DNA of 64,000 nucleotides from Octadecabacter dasysiphoniae (GTDB taxonomy: Bacteria > Pseudomonadota > Alphaproteobacteria > Rhodobacterales > Rhodobacteraceae), in assembly GCF_021532615.1 (NCBI RefSeq), contig NZ_JAKGAQ010000005.1, positions 1-64,000 of the forward strand, written 5' to 3'. The translations under genes were made by a program, and so were the position numbers. Shown here one piece after another: positions 9,100 to 18,056 of this stretch (within the stretch, counting starts at the first letter, position 1; every line of letters begins with the position of its first letter). The notes beneath the pieces were generated by a model. It searched no databases and was not told where the DNA came from. It saw nothing but the letters and a program-made list of their open reading frames with translations.

Positions 9100-10305
9100 T
9101 TACGGGAAGGTGATCGTCGCAGCGGCGCGCAGGTCCGCCAGCAGCGCATCTGCGAAGGTGCTCAGCCGCTGGGAACGCAGCTGGTTGCGGACCGTTTCAC
9201 GATCAACCCCTTCGCCCAGGGACGGCGTGCGGCCACACATCATCAAGAACACCAGCGTGTCCCCGTTCGAGCGGGTGAGTGAATAGTTTGCTTCGCCCGG
9301 ATCAAGCGTGGCAAGAACCATCGCCACGTCTTGCGGGATTTCGGCGGGGGGCAGAACGTCGCGTTGAAGCTGGTCTTCGGGAAGGCCGCGGGCTTCTCCG
9401 TATAGATCATCGCAGGTGTCCACACGCCCGTCGATACGGCGCGCTTCGTTCAGGGCGCGTTCGCTGAGGCCGCCCGCGATGTAGAAGGCAGCATATTCAA
9501 TCGCGGCAGGTTCTGGTGCGGCTTGCGTGACTTCGCGCACGCCGCGCATCTGGAACAGGGCGACGCCATTGGTGATCGGGATCGGGTCCGTGACCTCACC
9601 GGGTGCGAGATCAAGCAAGAGACTGCGCAGGGCTGGCGGGTAGTTGGCAATCGGCAACCAATCGAGGCGTCCGCCCCGTGTGCGCGAGGGCAACGCCGAG
9701 ACGCGGCGGGCTTCCCCCTCAAACGCGGAGGTCGAGGTGATCTGCGAGATGCGCTGTGCTGTGGCCAGCGCGGCGGCGGCGCGTGGTGGCGGTGCTGCGA
9801 TGATAATTTCGTTCAGCAGAACTTCGATGCCGGATGATCCGCTGGATTGGCCCAAGGCCTGATCAATCTCTGCCTCAGAGATTTGGGCGCGGTCCGAAAA
9901 GCGCGAGCGGATGTAGTCGCGCCAGCTGACATTGACGCGCACGAAATCGCGAAAGGTTTCTTCGGACACGCCAGATTGGCCCAGCACAGTGATAAACTGG
10001 TCGAGTTCCAAATTCGCACGGCCGGCAAATTCACCCATTGCGCCGCGCAGGCCTTCGTCGGTGATGCGCAATCCTGCGTCGTTCAGCGCCTCAAGTTTCA
10101 GGCGGTCTTCGATCAATTGATCTGTCGCGATCTGTTGCAGATTGCCGGGGGTGCGGAACACTTCGAGCATCTCGATCCGCTGGTTGATTTCGAATTCGCT
10201 GACAACGGAATCGTTGACGACAATTGCGGGGGCAAATTGGGCCACAGCAAAGCTGGGCGACATCAGGGCCAGTGTTGTGGCAATCGCTGAAATCAGTGCG
10301 CGCAT
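9100..10305 (-). CDS. surA: Periplasmic peptidyl-prolyl isomerase SurA-like chaperone
   Basis: A 401-aa exported chaperone. The N-terminal signal peptide (MRALISAIATTLALMSPSFAVAQ) is followed by the SurA N-domain VNDSVVSEFEINQRIEMLEVF and one parvulin-type region in the middle (about residues 155-260: EVLLNEIIIA...GGRLDWLPIANYPPALRSLLLDLAPGEVTDPI). It escorts outer-membrane proteins, including LptD, to the BAM complex, which fits its place directly downstream of lptD (34 bp gap). Alphaproteobacterial SurA is more divergent than that of E. coli; the family call is firm and the symbol rests on gene order. Confidence 0.88.
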   Translation of the reverse strand: MRALISAIATTLALMSPSFAVAQFAPAIVVNDSVVSEFEINQRIEMLEVFRTPGNLQQIATDQLIEDRLKLEALNDAGLRITDEGLRGAMGEFAGRANLELDQFITVLGQSGVSEETFRDFVRVNVSWRDYIRSRFSDRAQISEAEIDQALGQSSGSSGIEVLLNEIIIAAPPPRAAAALATAQRISQITSTSAFEGEARRVSALPSRTRGGRLDWLPIANYPPALRSLLLDLAPGEVTDPIPITNGVALFQMRGVREVTQAAPEPAAIEYAAFYIAGGLSERALNEARRIDGRVDTCDDLYGEARGLPEDQLQRDVLPPAEIPQDVAMVLATLDPGEANYSLTRSNGDTLVFLMMCGRTPSLGEGVDRETVRNQLRSQRLSTFADALLADLRAAATITFP

Positions 10306-10339
10306 TGGAATCCTCGTTTTTTATCTGCTCGGGTCGTGG

Positions 10340-12454
10340 TCAATTCGTACAACGGTGCGGGGCGGCGTTTGTGGTGCCTGCGGCGCTAAAGCCGTTCAGC
10401 GACACAGACAGCCCGAAATCCGTGCTTGCGGTAACTGTAGTGGAAGACGAGAACGTGCGCGACACCGAAAAATCGACGGCCACACATTCGTTCTGCCAGC
10501 CGATGTCCAGCCCCGCTGACGTGGGTTCATCTGCCAGAACATCATAGCGCGCATCAACGCCGACGGACCAAATGCTATCAAAGCGGTAGGTGGTATCAAA
10601 GGCGAGTTCACCAACGTCATCGGCGCGGTCTTCGTCCAGATCTGCAGGCAGATAGATATAGCTTGCCGTGAGGTCGAGGTTGTCACCGGACCAGCCTGCG
10701 CGTGTTTCGGTTTTGGTGATGTCAAATCCGCTGCTGACGATTAGGCGGCTGTCCAGATAAAGGCCGTTTGGCGTGCGCAATTGTCCGCCGATCAGCCAAT
10801 CGGACGCGGTGCTGCCAAGGCCTGAGCTGGTCGAGAAATTGGTGTCTTCTTCATCGCGAAAGACACGGCCCACTGTCATGGTGCTGTCCCAACCCGATTG
10901 GCCCATGCGTGTCCACGTCAGGCCAACGGCAGCGCGCAGGCCTTCTTCGACGGCGTCTTCGCCCGAAAAGCGAGAGATGGACAAAAGGTTGGCTTGGTCA
11001 AATTCAATCGCGCTGCTGTCTTCGTTTTCAACCGCGTCCCCATCCACTGCCGACCACGCAAGCTGCACGACGGGTTCGATGGTGTGGGTTGCGCGTTCGG
11101 ATTTGCGCATTAGCGGGTAGCGCAGGGTTGTCTGGCCATAAACGGTGCTGCGGAACGTGTCATCGATCAGGTTGTCGTCGCTGACATTGTAGTAATCGAT
11201 GTTAAAGCCCAGCGTGCCGTCAACCACCACGCCAAGGTCCGTGACGGTGTTGCCATACCACTGGGTGCCAGCCCCGACGCGGGCCACATCGCGCCCTTCG
11301 AGGTCCGTGGCGGTGCGGGGCACGGATGTTTCACGGTAATGGGATTGCATGTCTGTCGTGAAAGTCCATGTGCCGCCCCATTCCGGTGTGGTGCGCCGTT
11401 CCCAAGATATATCCGCCAGCAAGGGGGGCAGGGTTTCCGATTGTTCGCCGTCACGCAGGGAGGAATAATAGGTCATGGAGGCCAGCGTCATGTCGCGGTC
11501 GCGGACGCGTTCGAACGAAATCTCGCTGTCGAGGCGGTCTTTGTCTGAGTAGTCGTATTCGAGCAGGTAGGCGTCATCGGATGTGTATTCGATGTCAAAG
11601 CGCAGCTTTACGTCATCGCCGAGGTCGAAAATACCATCGGCAAACAGGTAGGCGCGGGTGCCGTCCTTTAGGTCATCGCGGGTCACCGCGCCTTCAATCG
11701 CGATTTCACCACGCACATAGGCCTGACGATACGCCGCTTCGAGGGTGGTGGTTGAGGTCGACAGGTAGGGCGTTATCGTGAGGTCCCGGTGATCACCAAG
11801 GCGAATGAAATACGGAAGTTTTATCCCGATCCCGAGGTTGTCGGTGTTGCGCAGGCTTGGCGTCAGCAGACCTGTGGCGCGTTCAAGCGTTGGATCGGGC
11901 AGACGCATGCGGGGCAGATAGAAGATCGGCACGCCCATGACGCGGAAGGTGGCATCGTCAAAATAAAGCTGCTGTTCGTCAGTGTCATGGATCACGCGGC
12001 GGGCGCGGATTTCCCATAGCGGTGTTTCACCGTCCGCACAGATATGACAAGACGTGGCCGCGACCTGATAAAGCTGGGTGTAGCGCCCATCAACGCGGTC
12101 AATCCGGTTGGCGGCCAATTGCAATTGTTCATCCAGCACCAGACGGGCGCCGCGCAGAATGCCGTTTTCCAGTTGCGGATCAAGCGACGCGGCATCGGCG
12201 GAAAAGATCGTGCCGTCCGCGCCGACGATAAAGACGGGGCCATCAATGATCAGGCGGTCACTGGCCTGATCAAACGTGATGCGGCGCGCGGACAGGCGGG
12301 TGCCGTCAAAGAAGACCTCAACGTTGCCTTCGGCCACCAAGGATTGCCCGCCGGCGGGGATGAACACATTGTCCGCCACCAGCGTTGCGGCGGCTTGGGC
12401 GTGGGCCATGAAGGGCAGCAGCGTCAGGAGGGCTGCCAGTAAGTGCCGGATCAT
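10340..12454 (-). CDS. lptD: LPS-assembly protein LptD
   Basis: The outer-membrane beta-barrel that inserts lipopolysaccharide into the outer leaflet. From ATG 12454 (MIRHLLAALLTLLPFMAHAQA) the protein is 704 aa, with a signal peptide, an N-terminal OstA/LptA-like beta-jellyroll (VADNVFIPAGGQSLVAEGNVEVFFDGTRL) and a long C-terminal barrel rich in alternating aromatic residues. Cysteines occur in CHICADGE and near the C-terminus (CVAVDF; APHRC), candidates for the disulfides that activate LptD. The chosen start overlaps the lptG stop as ATGA; longer in-frame starts lie inside lptG. Confidence 0.94.
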   Translation of the reverse strand: MIRHLLAALLTLLPFMAHAQAAATLVADNVFIPAGGQSLVAEGNVEVFFDGTRLSARRITFDQASDRLIIDGPVFIVGADGTIFSADAASLDPQLENGILRGARLVLDEQLQLAANRIDRVDGRYTQLYQVAATSCHICADGETPLWEIRARRVIHDTDEQQLYFDDATFRVMGVPIFYLPRMRLPDPTLERATGLLTPSLRNTDNLGIGIKLPYFIRLGDHRDLTITPYLSTSTTTLEAAYRQAYVRGEIAIEGAVTRDDLKDGTRAYLFADGIFDLGDDVKLRFDIEYTSDDAYLLEYDYSDKDRLDSEISFERVRDRDMTLASMTYYSSLRDGEQSETLPPLLADISWERRTTPEWGGTWTFTTDMQSHYRETSVPRTATDLEGRDVARVGAGTQWYGNTVTDLGVVVDGTLGFNIDYYNVSDDNLIDDTFRSTVYGQTTLRYPLMRKSERATHTIEPVVQLAWSAVDGDAVENEDSSAIEFDQANLLSISRFSGEDAVEEGLRAAVGLTWTRMGQSGWDSTMTVGRVFRDEEDTNFSTSSGLGSTASDWLIGGQLRTPNGLYLDSRLIVSSGFDITKTETRAGWSGDNLDLTASYIYLPADLDEDRADDVGELAFDTTYRFDSIWSVGVDARYDVLADEPTSAGLDIGWQNECVAVDFSVSRTFSSSTTVTASTDFGLSVSLNGFSAAGTTNAAPHRCTN

Positions 12455-13545
12455 CCGTCCTCCAGATGCAAAAGCAGACCAAGTGAACCACCGATCGCCG
12501 CAAGCGGTGGGGCCCAAGCGGCCAGAAGGGCAGGGATTTGCCCGTTCTCGCCTAAGATTTGCGCGAAGTTGCGCAAGAAGAACAGGGCAAAACAGATCAG
12601 AATGGCCGATAAGACCATGACACCCGTGCGCCCGCCGCGTTGGTGACGCATGGTAAAGCCCGCACCGATCAGCACCATGGCGACCAGAAAGGCGGGCAGG
12701 GCCAGTTCCATCTGGAACCAGACCTCATGGCGGGTGGCGGAAAAGCCCGCGACCTCAAGGCGGTCGATGAAGGCCGGAAGTTCCCATATTGGTATTGAGG
12801 ACGGATCGCCAAAGCTGTCGCGGATTTCATCGGCCGTGAGAGTGGAGGGGACGCGCAGGCTGGAATGGGTGGTGGCGCGGGCCTCAGCGACGCCAGTGCC
12901 ATCCAGGGGCCAGGCTTTCGCGTCAATCAAATCCCATGCACCGGGGGTGAGGCGGGCAAAGGCCGCTTCGATCCGGCGTGTGGGGCCGCCTTCCGGTGTG
13001 AAGGTGATGAACGTCACCCCCGCAAGTTCGGTGCCATCAAGGTTGGTGCCATTCGCGCGGATCACGGTCTGGCTGCTGTCGTTGCCTTGACGCAACCACA
13101 ACCCGTTGCCTGAAATCGATAAGACCGATGGCGCGCCTGACCGCAGCGTGGCCTCGCGGGTTTCGAATTCCTTTGAGGTGGCGGCAACGATGGGGTTGAA
13201 CACACCGACAGTGATGGCGCCAATAAGGGCTGTCACCACGAGGGGGGCAGACAAGGCGCGCAACGCAGATCGCCCCGCCGCCCGCGTGACCACCATTTCA
13301 GAGGACCGCGACAGGCCCAGAAACATCGCCAGTGTCGCCAGCACCATAATCAGCGGCATGATCCCGTAAAGACCGCCGGGCAGGTTCAACAGGCTAAGTT
13401 GGAGCACATCCCCGAACGGCGCATCCCCCCCGTAGCGGCGCAGCTGTTCCACCAGATCAACCAGCACCATCAGCAAAAAGAACCCGCCGAGGGTTGCCAG
13501 AAAGGTCCACGTGAAACGGCGGGCGAAATAGCGATGCAGGATCAT
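12451..13545 (-). CDS. lptG: LPS export ABC transporter permease LptG
   Basis: One of the two inner-membrane permeases of the LptB2FG extractor. From ATG 13545 (MILHRYFARRFTWTFLATLGGFFLL) the protein is 364 aa, with three N-terminal membrane helices, a periplasmic beta-jellyroll domain and three C-terminal helices. The start overlaps the lptF stop and its own stop overlaps the lptD start, both by four bases, so lptF-lptG-lptD are translationally coupled. An upstream in-frame extension of 71 codons lies within lptF and looks spurious. LptB is not in this window. Confidence 0.94.
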   Translation of the reverse strand: MILHRYFARRFTWTFLATLGGFFLLMVLVDLVEQLRRYGGDAPFGDVLQLSLLNLPGGLYGIMPLIMVLATLAMFLGLSRSSEMVVTRAAGRSALRALSAPLVVTALIGAITVGVFNPIVAATSKEFETREATLRSGAPSVLSISGNGLWLRQGNDSSQTVIRANGTNLDGTELAGVTFITFTPEGGPTRRIEAAFARLTPGAWDLIDAKAWPLDGTGVAEARATTHSSLRVPSTLTADEIRDSFGDPSSIPIWELPAFIDRLEVAGFSATRHEVWFQMELALPAFLVAMVLIGAGFTMRHQRGGRTGVMVLSAILICFALFFLRNFAQILGENGQIPALLAAWAPPLAAIGGSLGLLLHLEDG

Positions 13546-14687
13546 GACATGACCCCTGTGAAGGGCTTTGGCTTGCGTTTGAAGAAATAAGGGCGCTGGG
13601 ACACGTACAGAAGGGCGACACAGGCCGCCACCCCGCTGAGGGACGCAAGATACATCAAGGGCCAAAGCGCGGGTGTCTGGGTGGCGATGCCCGCCCCCAC
13701 CGTTTCCAGTGCTTTCAGCAACACAAGAAGCAATACGGCGAACAGAATGTTGCGCCACAGGCCAAAGCGGCTGAACCCGCCCGCCACCAAGGCGCAGAAC
13801 CCGATAAGACCTGCGACAAACCCCAAGGCGGCCTGTGCGATGCGATCATGAACCATAAGGCGCAGTTGTGCGGTGCTTTGATCGCTTTGTGCCAGAAGTT
13901 CGGGGGTGGGGAACCATAGATCCCAGCTCATCAAGGCGCTGAGGGCGCGTGCCTTTTCACCTGTGTCCGACATCAGTGATCCGATGTCATAGACAAGGTT
14001 TTCAAACCCGGTGGTGGACAGACGCCCTGTGTCGAGGCTGAGGGTCTGGGTCAATCCGTTGACCATCACCAATTGCGGGCCGTTGTCGTTGCGCACGAGG
14101 TAGGCGCGCGATGCGGTGTAGGTGACACGGCGGTCCGGGCTGCTGCCCTCGGATATAAAAATATCAAGAAGTTCGCCAGATTGAGAGATTTCGCGGATGT
14201 AAAACGTGATGCCGTCTGTCGGGGTCAGAAATTCACCTGGTGTCAAAAGCCCCGCCGTGAGGTTTTGCGCAATTTCGTCTGACCGAAGGGTCAACCGTTC
14301 AGAGGACAGCGGGACAAGGACATGGGTCAGGATGGTCATAAGCAGCGCGACAATCGCGCCAAAATAGATGACAGGGCGGGCAAGGCGAAAGGGGGAATAC
14401 CCCGTGGCCTGTACCACCGTCAGTTCTGATTCCGCTGACATACGATTGGTGACGTAAACAGCCGCGACAAACGCCGACAAAGGCAGCACAATGCGGATCA
14501 ATCCCGGGAGCGACAGGGACGTGAGTTCCAAGAACACCCAAGCCGATTGGCCATCTGCAATCAGGCTGTCAAACAAACGCACGGCACGGTTGATCCAGTA
14601 GACAAGCACCAGGATCAACGAGAAAAAGCCGAACAACGTCAGGAGTTGCCCGAGCATATAGCGATCAAATCGCGCCACGCGTTGCAT
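13542..14687 (-). CDS. lptF: LPS export ABC transporter permease LptF
   Basis: Partner permease of LptG. The 381-aa protein opens with RFDRYMLGQLLTLFGFFSLILVLVYWINRAVRLFD, the family's characteristic first helix and coupling region, and has the usual six-helix plus periplasmic-domain layout (helices near residues 15-40, 60-80, 100-125 and three in the last 120 residues). It is the first gene of the minus-strand envelope operon. The 137 bp between it and the divergent pepA gene must hold the promoters for both. Confidence 0.94.
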   Translation of the reverse strand: MQRVARFDRYMLGQLLTLFGFFSLILVLVYWINRAVRLFDSLIADGQSAWVFLELTSLSLPGLIRIVLPLSAFVAAVYVTNRMSAESELTVVQATGYSPFRLARPVIYFGAIVALLMTILTHVLVPLSSERLTLRSDEIAQNLTAGLLTPGEFLTPTDGITFYIREISQSGELLDIFISEGSSPDRRVTYTASRAYLVRNDNGPQLVMVNGLTQTLSLDTGRLSTTGFENLVYDIGSLMSDTGEKARALSALMSWDLWFPTPELLAQSDQSTAQLRLMVHDRIAQAALGFVAGLIGFCALVAGGFSRFGLWRNILFAVLLLVLLKALETVGAGIATQTPALWPLMYLASLSGVAACVALLYVSQRPYFFKRKPKPFTGVMS

Positions 14688-14824
14688 CCCCCCTTGATTG
14701 ATGTCGCCTTGGTGGCGCTTTGCTAGCGCATTTGGCGGGCGGACCCAAGTGCTGTCTGGTCAAGGCGCATCGCGCGGGCTACCTATTGCCAAACACACAG
14801 TCCAACCGACCCAGAGGTAGCCCC

Positions 14825-16294
14825 ATGACGCAATTGCCCGTTCTTAACATCCTTGAAACGAACCTAGATGACATCGAAACGCGCACAGGGGCTGTCGCTG
14901 TTTTTGTCACCCCTGATGGAAAACTGGATCTGTCTGCCCGCAAGGTGAACGCGAAAGCGAAAAAGGCCGTGGCGCGCGCGGTGGAAAGCCAGCAGTTTGA
15001 AAAAGCCGCAGAAGGTGATGCGATTGCGCTGTCATTTCCTGCGGGGATGAAGGCCAGCAAGGTTCTGGTTGTGAAACTGGGCCGACGCCCCAGTGTTGAG
15101 CTGGCGCGCAAGGCAGGTGCCTCCATTGCCAAGGTACGCGGTGAGGGCGATGTTTTGCTGATGGGCAGCACGGTGTCGCGCATTGCAGACGTGGCGTTTG
15201 GTGTCGCACTGCGAGGTTATACGTTCACGCCGCACAAAACCGAAGACGACAAGGCGCTGGGCGATATCAACGTGATGGTCAAAGACGTTGCAGACACCAA
15301 GGCTGCGACGGATGTGTTGATGGCTGTGGCCGAGGGCGTCGTGTTCACCCGTGATCTGACGAATGAGCCCGCCAATGTGTTGACCACCACCGAATTCGCC
15401 AACCGTCTGGTTGAAATGGAAAGCATCGGTCTGAGCGTTGAGGTTCTGGAAGAAGACGCGCTGGAAAGGCTTGGTATGGGGTCGCTTTTGTGTGTCGGTC
15501 TTGGGTCTGCGTCGCCCAGCAAAGTTGTTGTGATGCACTGGAACGGTGGCGGGGACGAAGCGCCGTTCGCGCTGGTCGGGAAGGGCGTTGTGTTTGATAC
15601 GGGCGGTATTTCGCTAAAACCGGCTGCGGGCATGGAAGACATGACCATGGATATGGGCGGCGCAGGTGTTGTATCTGGCGTGATGAAAACGCTGGCGCTG
15701 CGCAAAGCGAAGGCAAATGTGGTCGGACTGGTCGGGCTGGTTGAAAACATGCCGTCGGATCGCGCAACGCGCCCCGGTGATGTGGTGACATCCATGAAGG
15801 GCGACACGATTGAGGTGATCAACACCGACGCCGAGGGGCGTTTGGTTCTGGCGGATGTTCTTTGGTACGCACAAGAGCGGTTCAAGCCAACGGGCGTGAT
15901 CAACCTTGCCACGTTGACTGGGGCCGTGATTGTGGCGCTGGGCCATGAAAATGCCGGTGTGTTTTCCAACAATGACGATCTGTGCAACGGGTTCTTGCGT
16001 GCGGCAAAGGCGGAATGCGAAGGCGCGTGGCGTTTGCCGATGGGCAAAGGGTATGACGCCAAAATCAAATCCCGCATTGCGGATATGAAAAACGTCGGCG
16101 GGCGTGATGCTGGATCGATCACGGCGGCGCAGTTCTTGCAGCGGTTCATCAAGGACGACATGCCGTGGGCGCATTTGGACATTGCGGGCACGGCATCTGT
16201 TAAGGCCGAAACAGCGCTGGCACCAGCGGGTGCTACGGGCTGGGGTGTCATGGCGCTTAACCGTTATATCGCAAATACTTACGAGGCGGAGTAA
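14825..16294 (+). CDS. pepA: Leucyl aminopeptidase (M17 family)
   Basis: A hexameric dizinc aminopeptidase releasing N-terminal residues from peptides. The protein is 489 aa from ATG 14825 (MTQLPVLNILETN). It has the N-terminal macro-like domain, the metal-site segment GKGVVFDTGGISLKPAAGMEDMTMDMGGAG and the M17 signature NTDAEGRL. Longer in-frame starts upstream give a non-family N-terminus. A GGAG at 16288-16291, at the end of this gene, appears to serve as ribosome binding site for the downstream holC. Confidence 0.95.
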   Translation: MTQLPVLNILETNLDDIETRTGAVAVFVTPDGKLDLSARKVNAKAKKAVARAVESQQFEKAAEGDAIALSFPAGMKASKVLVVKLGRRPSVELARKAGASIAKVRGEGDVLLMGSTVSRIADVAFGVALRGYTFTPHKTEDDKALGDINVMVKDVADTKAATDVLMAVAEGVVFTRDLTNEPANVLTTTEFANRLVEMESIGLSVEVLEEDALERLGMGSLLCVGLGSASPSKVVVMHWNGGGDEAPFALVGKGVVFDTGGISLKPAAGMEDMTMDMGGAGVVSGVMKTLALRKAKANVVGLVGLVENMPSDRATRPGDVVTSMKGDTIEVINTDAEGRLVLADVLWYAQERFKPTGVINLATLTGAVIVALGHENAGVFSNNDDLCNGFLRAAKAECEGAWRLPMGKGYDAKIKSRIADMKNVGGRDAGSITAAQFLQRFIKDDMPWAHLDIAGTASVKAETALAPAGATGWGVMALNRYIANTYEAE

Positions 16295-16299
16295 ATCCA

Positions 16300-16758
16300 A
16301 TCGGAAGCGCGTATTTCTATCACCTGACGACCGGATCGGTGGAACAAACCCTGCCCATGCTGCTTGAGAAATCACGCGGTGCGGGGTGGCTGGTAGAAGT
16401 GCGCGGTGTGGATCGCGGTGCAATGGAACGGCTGGATAACGCGCTTTGGGCTGGTCCACCTGAGGGGTTTTTGCCCCACGGAATGGTCGGCGGGGATCAC
16501 GATGCGGATCAACCGATTTTGCTGATCACGGGCGAAACGGCATCCAATGGCGCGAATTGTGTAATGTCGGTGCACGGCGCCGTTGTCAGCCCTCAGGAGG
16601 TCAAGGACGCACAGCGGGTGTGCGTGCTGTTTGACGGCTATGACGAAGAGGCCCTTTCGGCGGCGCGGGTGCAGTGGAAAACACTAACCGACGCCGGATG
16701 TTCGGCGCAGTATTGGTCGCAGGATTCAGGGCGCTGGGAAATGAAGGCTGAAAAGTAA
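16300..16758 (+). CDS. holC: DNA polymerase III chi subunit, apparent AUC start codon
   Basis: The chi subunit joins the clamp loader to SSB. The protein reads ...GSAYFYHLTTGSVEQTLPMLLEKSRGAGWLVEVRG, the usual HolC opening, and totals about 152 aa. The conserved N-terminus lies upstream of the first canonical start (GTG 16339). At the position of the family's initiator Met the codon is ATC (16300-16302), preceded by GGAG eight bases upstream, and no ATG, GTG or TTG occurs in frame near it. Starting at 16339 would remove the first beta-strand. So this is either a genuine AUC start or a sequence change at that base. Confidence 0.8.
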   Translation: MGSAYFYHLTTGSVEQTLPMLLEKSRGAGWLVEVRGVDRGAMERLDNALWAGPPEGFLPHGMVGGDHDADQPILLITGETASNGANCVMSVHGAVVSPQEVKDAQRVCVLFDGYDEEALSAARVQWKTLTDAGCSAQYWSQDSGRWEMKAEK

Positions 16759-17328
16759 TCAGCGGTTCAGGATCAGCAGATCCTGACGGATTTCGATGGA
16801 TTCAAAACGGCTGAGGTAGGACATGCCCAGCAGGCTGCTTTCCATTTGGCCGGAATTCACGCTGGCGCGGATGCGGGTGTCAGTGATGTCGCCAAGCTGG
16901 ACCTTATCCAAGCGCACGGGCGCTGTCGCGACTTCGCCGTTGGCCGTGAACGCCGTGCCGATATAAGCGAGGCGGTCTGGATCAAGGCCGATGCGTGCGG
17001 CGTCATCCTGTGTCAGCACCACTTGGCTTGCGCCGGTATCCACCAGAAAATCGACGGGCACGTTGTTGATCCGCAGTGTCATGCGAAAGTGATTGTCGCG
17101 CCCTTTCGGGACCTCGATCGTGGCGTCGGTGAACGTCGTTTGTTGCTGTGTGAAATCGCGGCTGATGTCATCCCAGTTGTTGGCGACCCCGAACATACCA
17201 ATGAAAATAAGCCCCCAAATCAGTGCGTTACGCAGCGCACCGTTGTGTAGAATAGACCCGAGAAGGGAAAACCCCAGCAGAATTAAAAAGCCCAATGCAA
17301 TGATTTGTCCGGCATCCATACCAAACAT
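16759..17328 (-). CDS. TIGR02281-type retropepsin-like aspartic protease
   Basis: A 189-aa membrane-anchored clan AA aspartic protease. Two hydrophobic N-terminal segments (about residues 8-24 and 36-50) are followed by the single catalytic motif FLVDTGASQVVL (Asp97-Thr-Gly). Like retropepsins it carries one catalytic motif per chain and is expected to act as a homodimer, probably on the periplasmic side. The substrate is unknown. It is convergent with holC with no spacer and lies 6 bp downstream of the marC stop on the same strand. Confidence 0.85.
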   Translation of the reverse strand: MFGMDAGQIIALGFLILLGFSLLGSILHNGALRNALIWGLIFIGMFGVANNWDDISRDFTQQQTTFTDATIEVPKGRDNHFRMTLRINNVPVDFLVDTGASQVVLTQDDAARIGLDPDRLAYIGTAFTANGEVATAPVRLDKVQLGDITDTRIRASVNSGQMESSLLGMSYLSRFESIEIRQDLLILNR

Positions 17329-17334
17329 ATAGGG

Positions 17335-17970
17335 CTAGGATCCCAAACCAAAAGAGCTGAGCCCGTCGAGGACGAATTGAACGGACAGCGCCGCCAGCAA
17401 CATGCCCAGCAGGCGGGTAACAACCGTGATCCCCGTTTTGCCCAACATCCGTTCAAGCGCAGAGGCGCTGAGGAACATGACAAACACGAGCGCGAGGACG
17501 GCCATCAACACACCCATCACCGCAAAGTACCCGGCGGTGTCGTTTGTTTGACCAACAAGCAGTATCACAGTGGCAATGGCGCCGGGCCCCGCGATGAGGG
17601 GAATGGCGAGGGGGAAGACGGATGGGTCATCATCGGGTTCATTGTCATCAGTATCTTCGCCGTCGGCCTGATCTTCGCGGCGTTTCTGTCGGCGTTCAAA
17701 CAACATATCAAGCGCGGTCAGAAACAGGAGAATCCCGCCCGCAATGCGAAACGCGGGCATGGAAATCCCGATAAAGGTCAGGATGCTGGTGCCGAACACT
17801 GAAAACAGCAGCAGAATGCCGATGGCGACAGCGCAGGCACGGATGCCGATGGCGCGGCGTTTTTGCGGTGACATGCCGGCCGTTAGGGCGACGAACAAGG
17901 GCGCGAGGCCGATGGGGTCGATGACCACGAACAACGCCACGAAGGCTGTGATAAGAAAAGCGGGATCCAT
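17335..17970 (-). CDS. MarC family integral membrane protein
   Basis: A 211-aa polytopic protein of the MarC/YhgN family (UPF0056), with about six membrane helices and the typical opening FLITAFVALFVVIDPIGLAPLFVALTAGMSPQ. A charged acidic cytoplasmic loop (residues about 95-120, RRQKRREDQADGEDTDDNEPDDDP) splits helices 3 and 4. The family was once linked to multiple antibiotic resistance, which was not upheld; its transport substrate remains unknown. It is probably co-transcribed with the downstream protease gene. Confidence 0.88.
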   Translation of the reverse strand: MDPAFLITAFVALFVVIDPIGLAPLFVALTAGMSPQKRRAIGIRACAVAIGILLLFSVFGTSILTFIGISMPAFRIAGGILLFLTALDMLFERRQKRREDQADGEDTDDNEPDDDPSVFPLAIPLIAGPGAIATVILLVGQTNDTAGYFAVMGVLMAVLALVFVMFLSASALERMLGKTGITVVTRLLGMLLAALSVQFVLDGLSSFGLGS

Positions 17971-18056
17971 ATTGATGATCCTTTACGGGCAAAGCGCGAG
18001 GGGCAAGGGCGGGAGCCTCCGGCGGGAGTTTATTTTCCTAGATGAAGGGGCGCGGT

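Noticed and set aside
15217..16251. A 344-codon open frame on the minus strand across pepA
   Set aside because: It is fully antisense to pepA, which has complete M17 motifs; the antisense protein is low-complexity Ser/Thr/Pro-rich, typical of GC-rich shadow frames.
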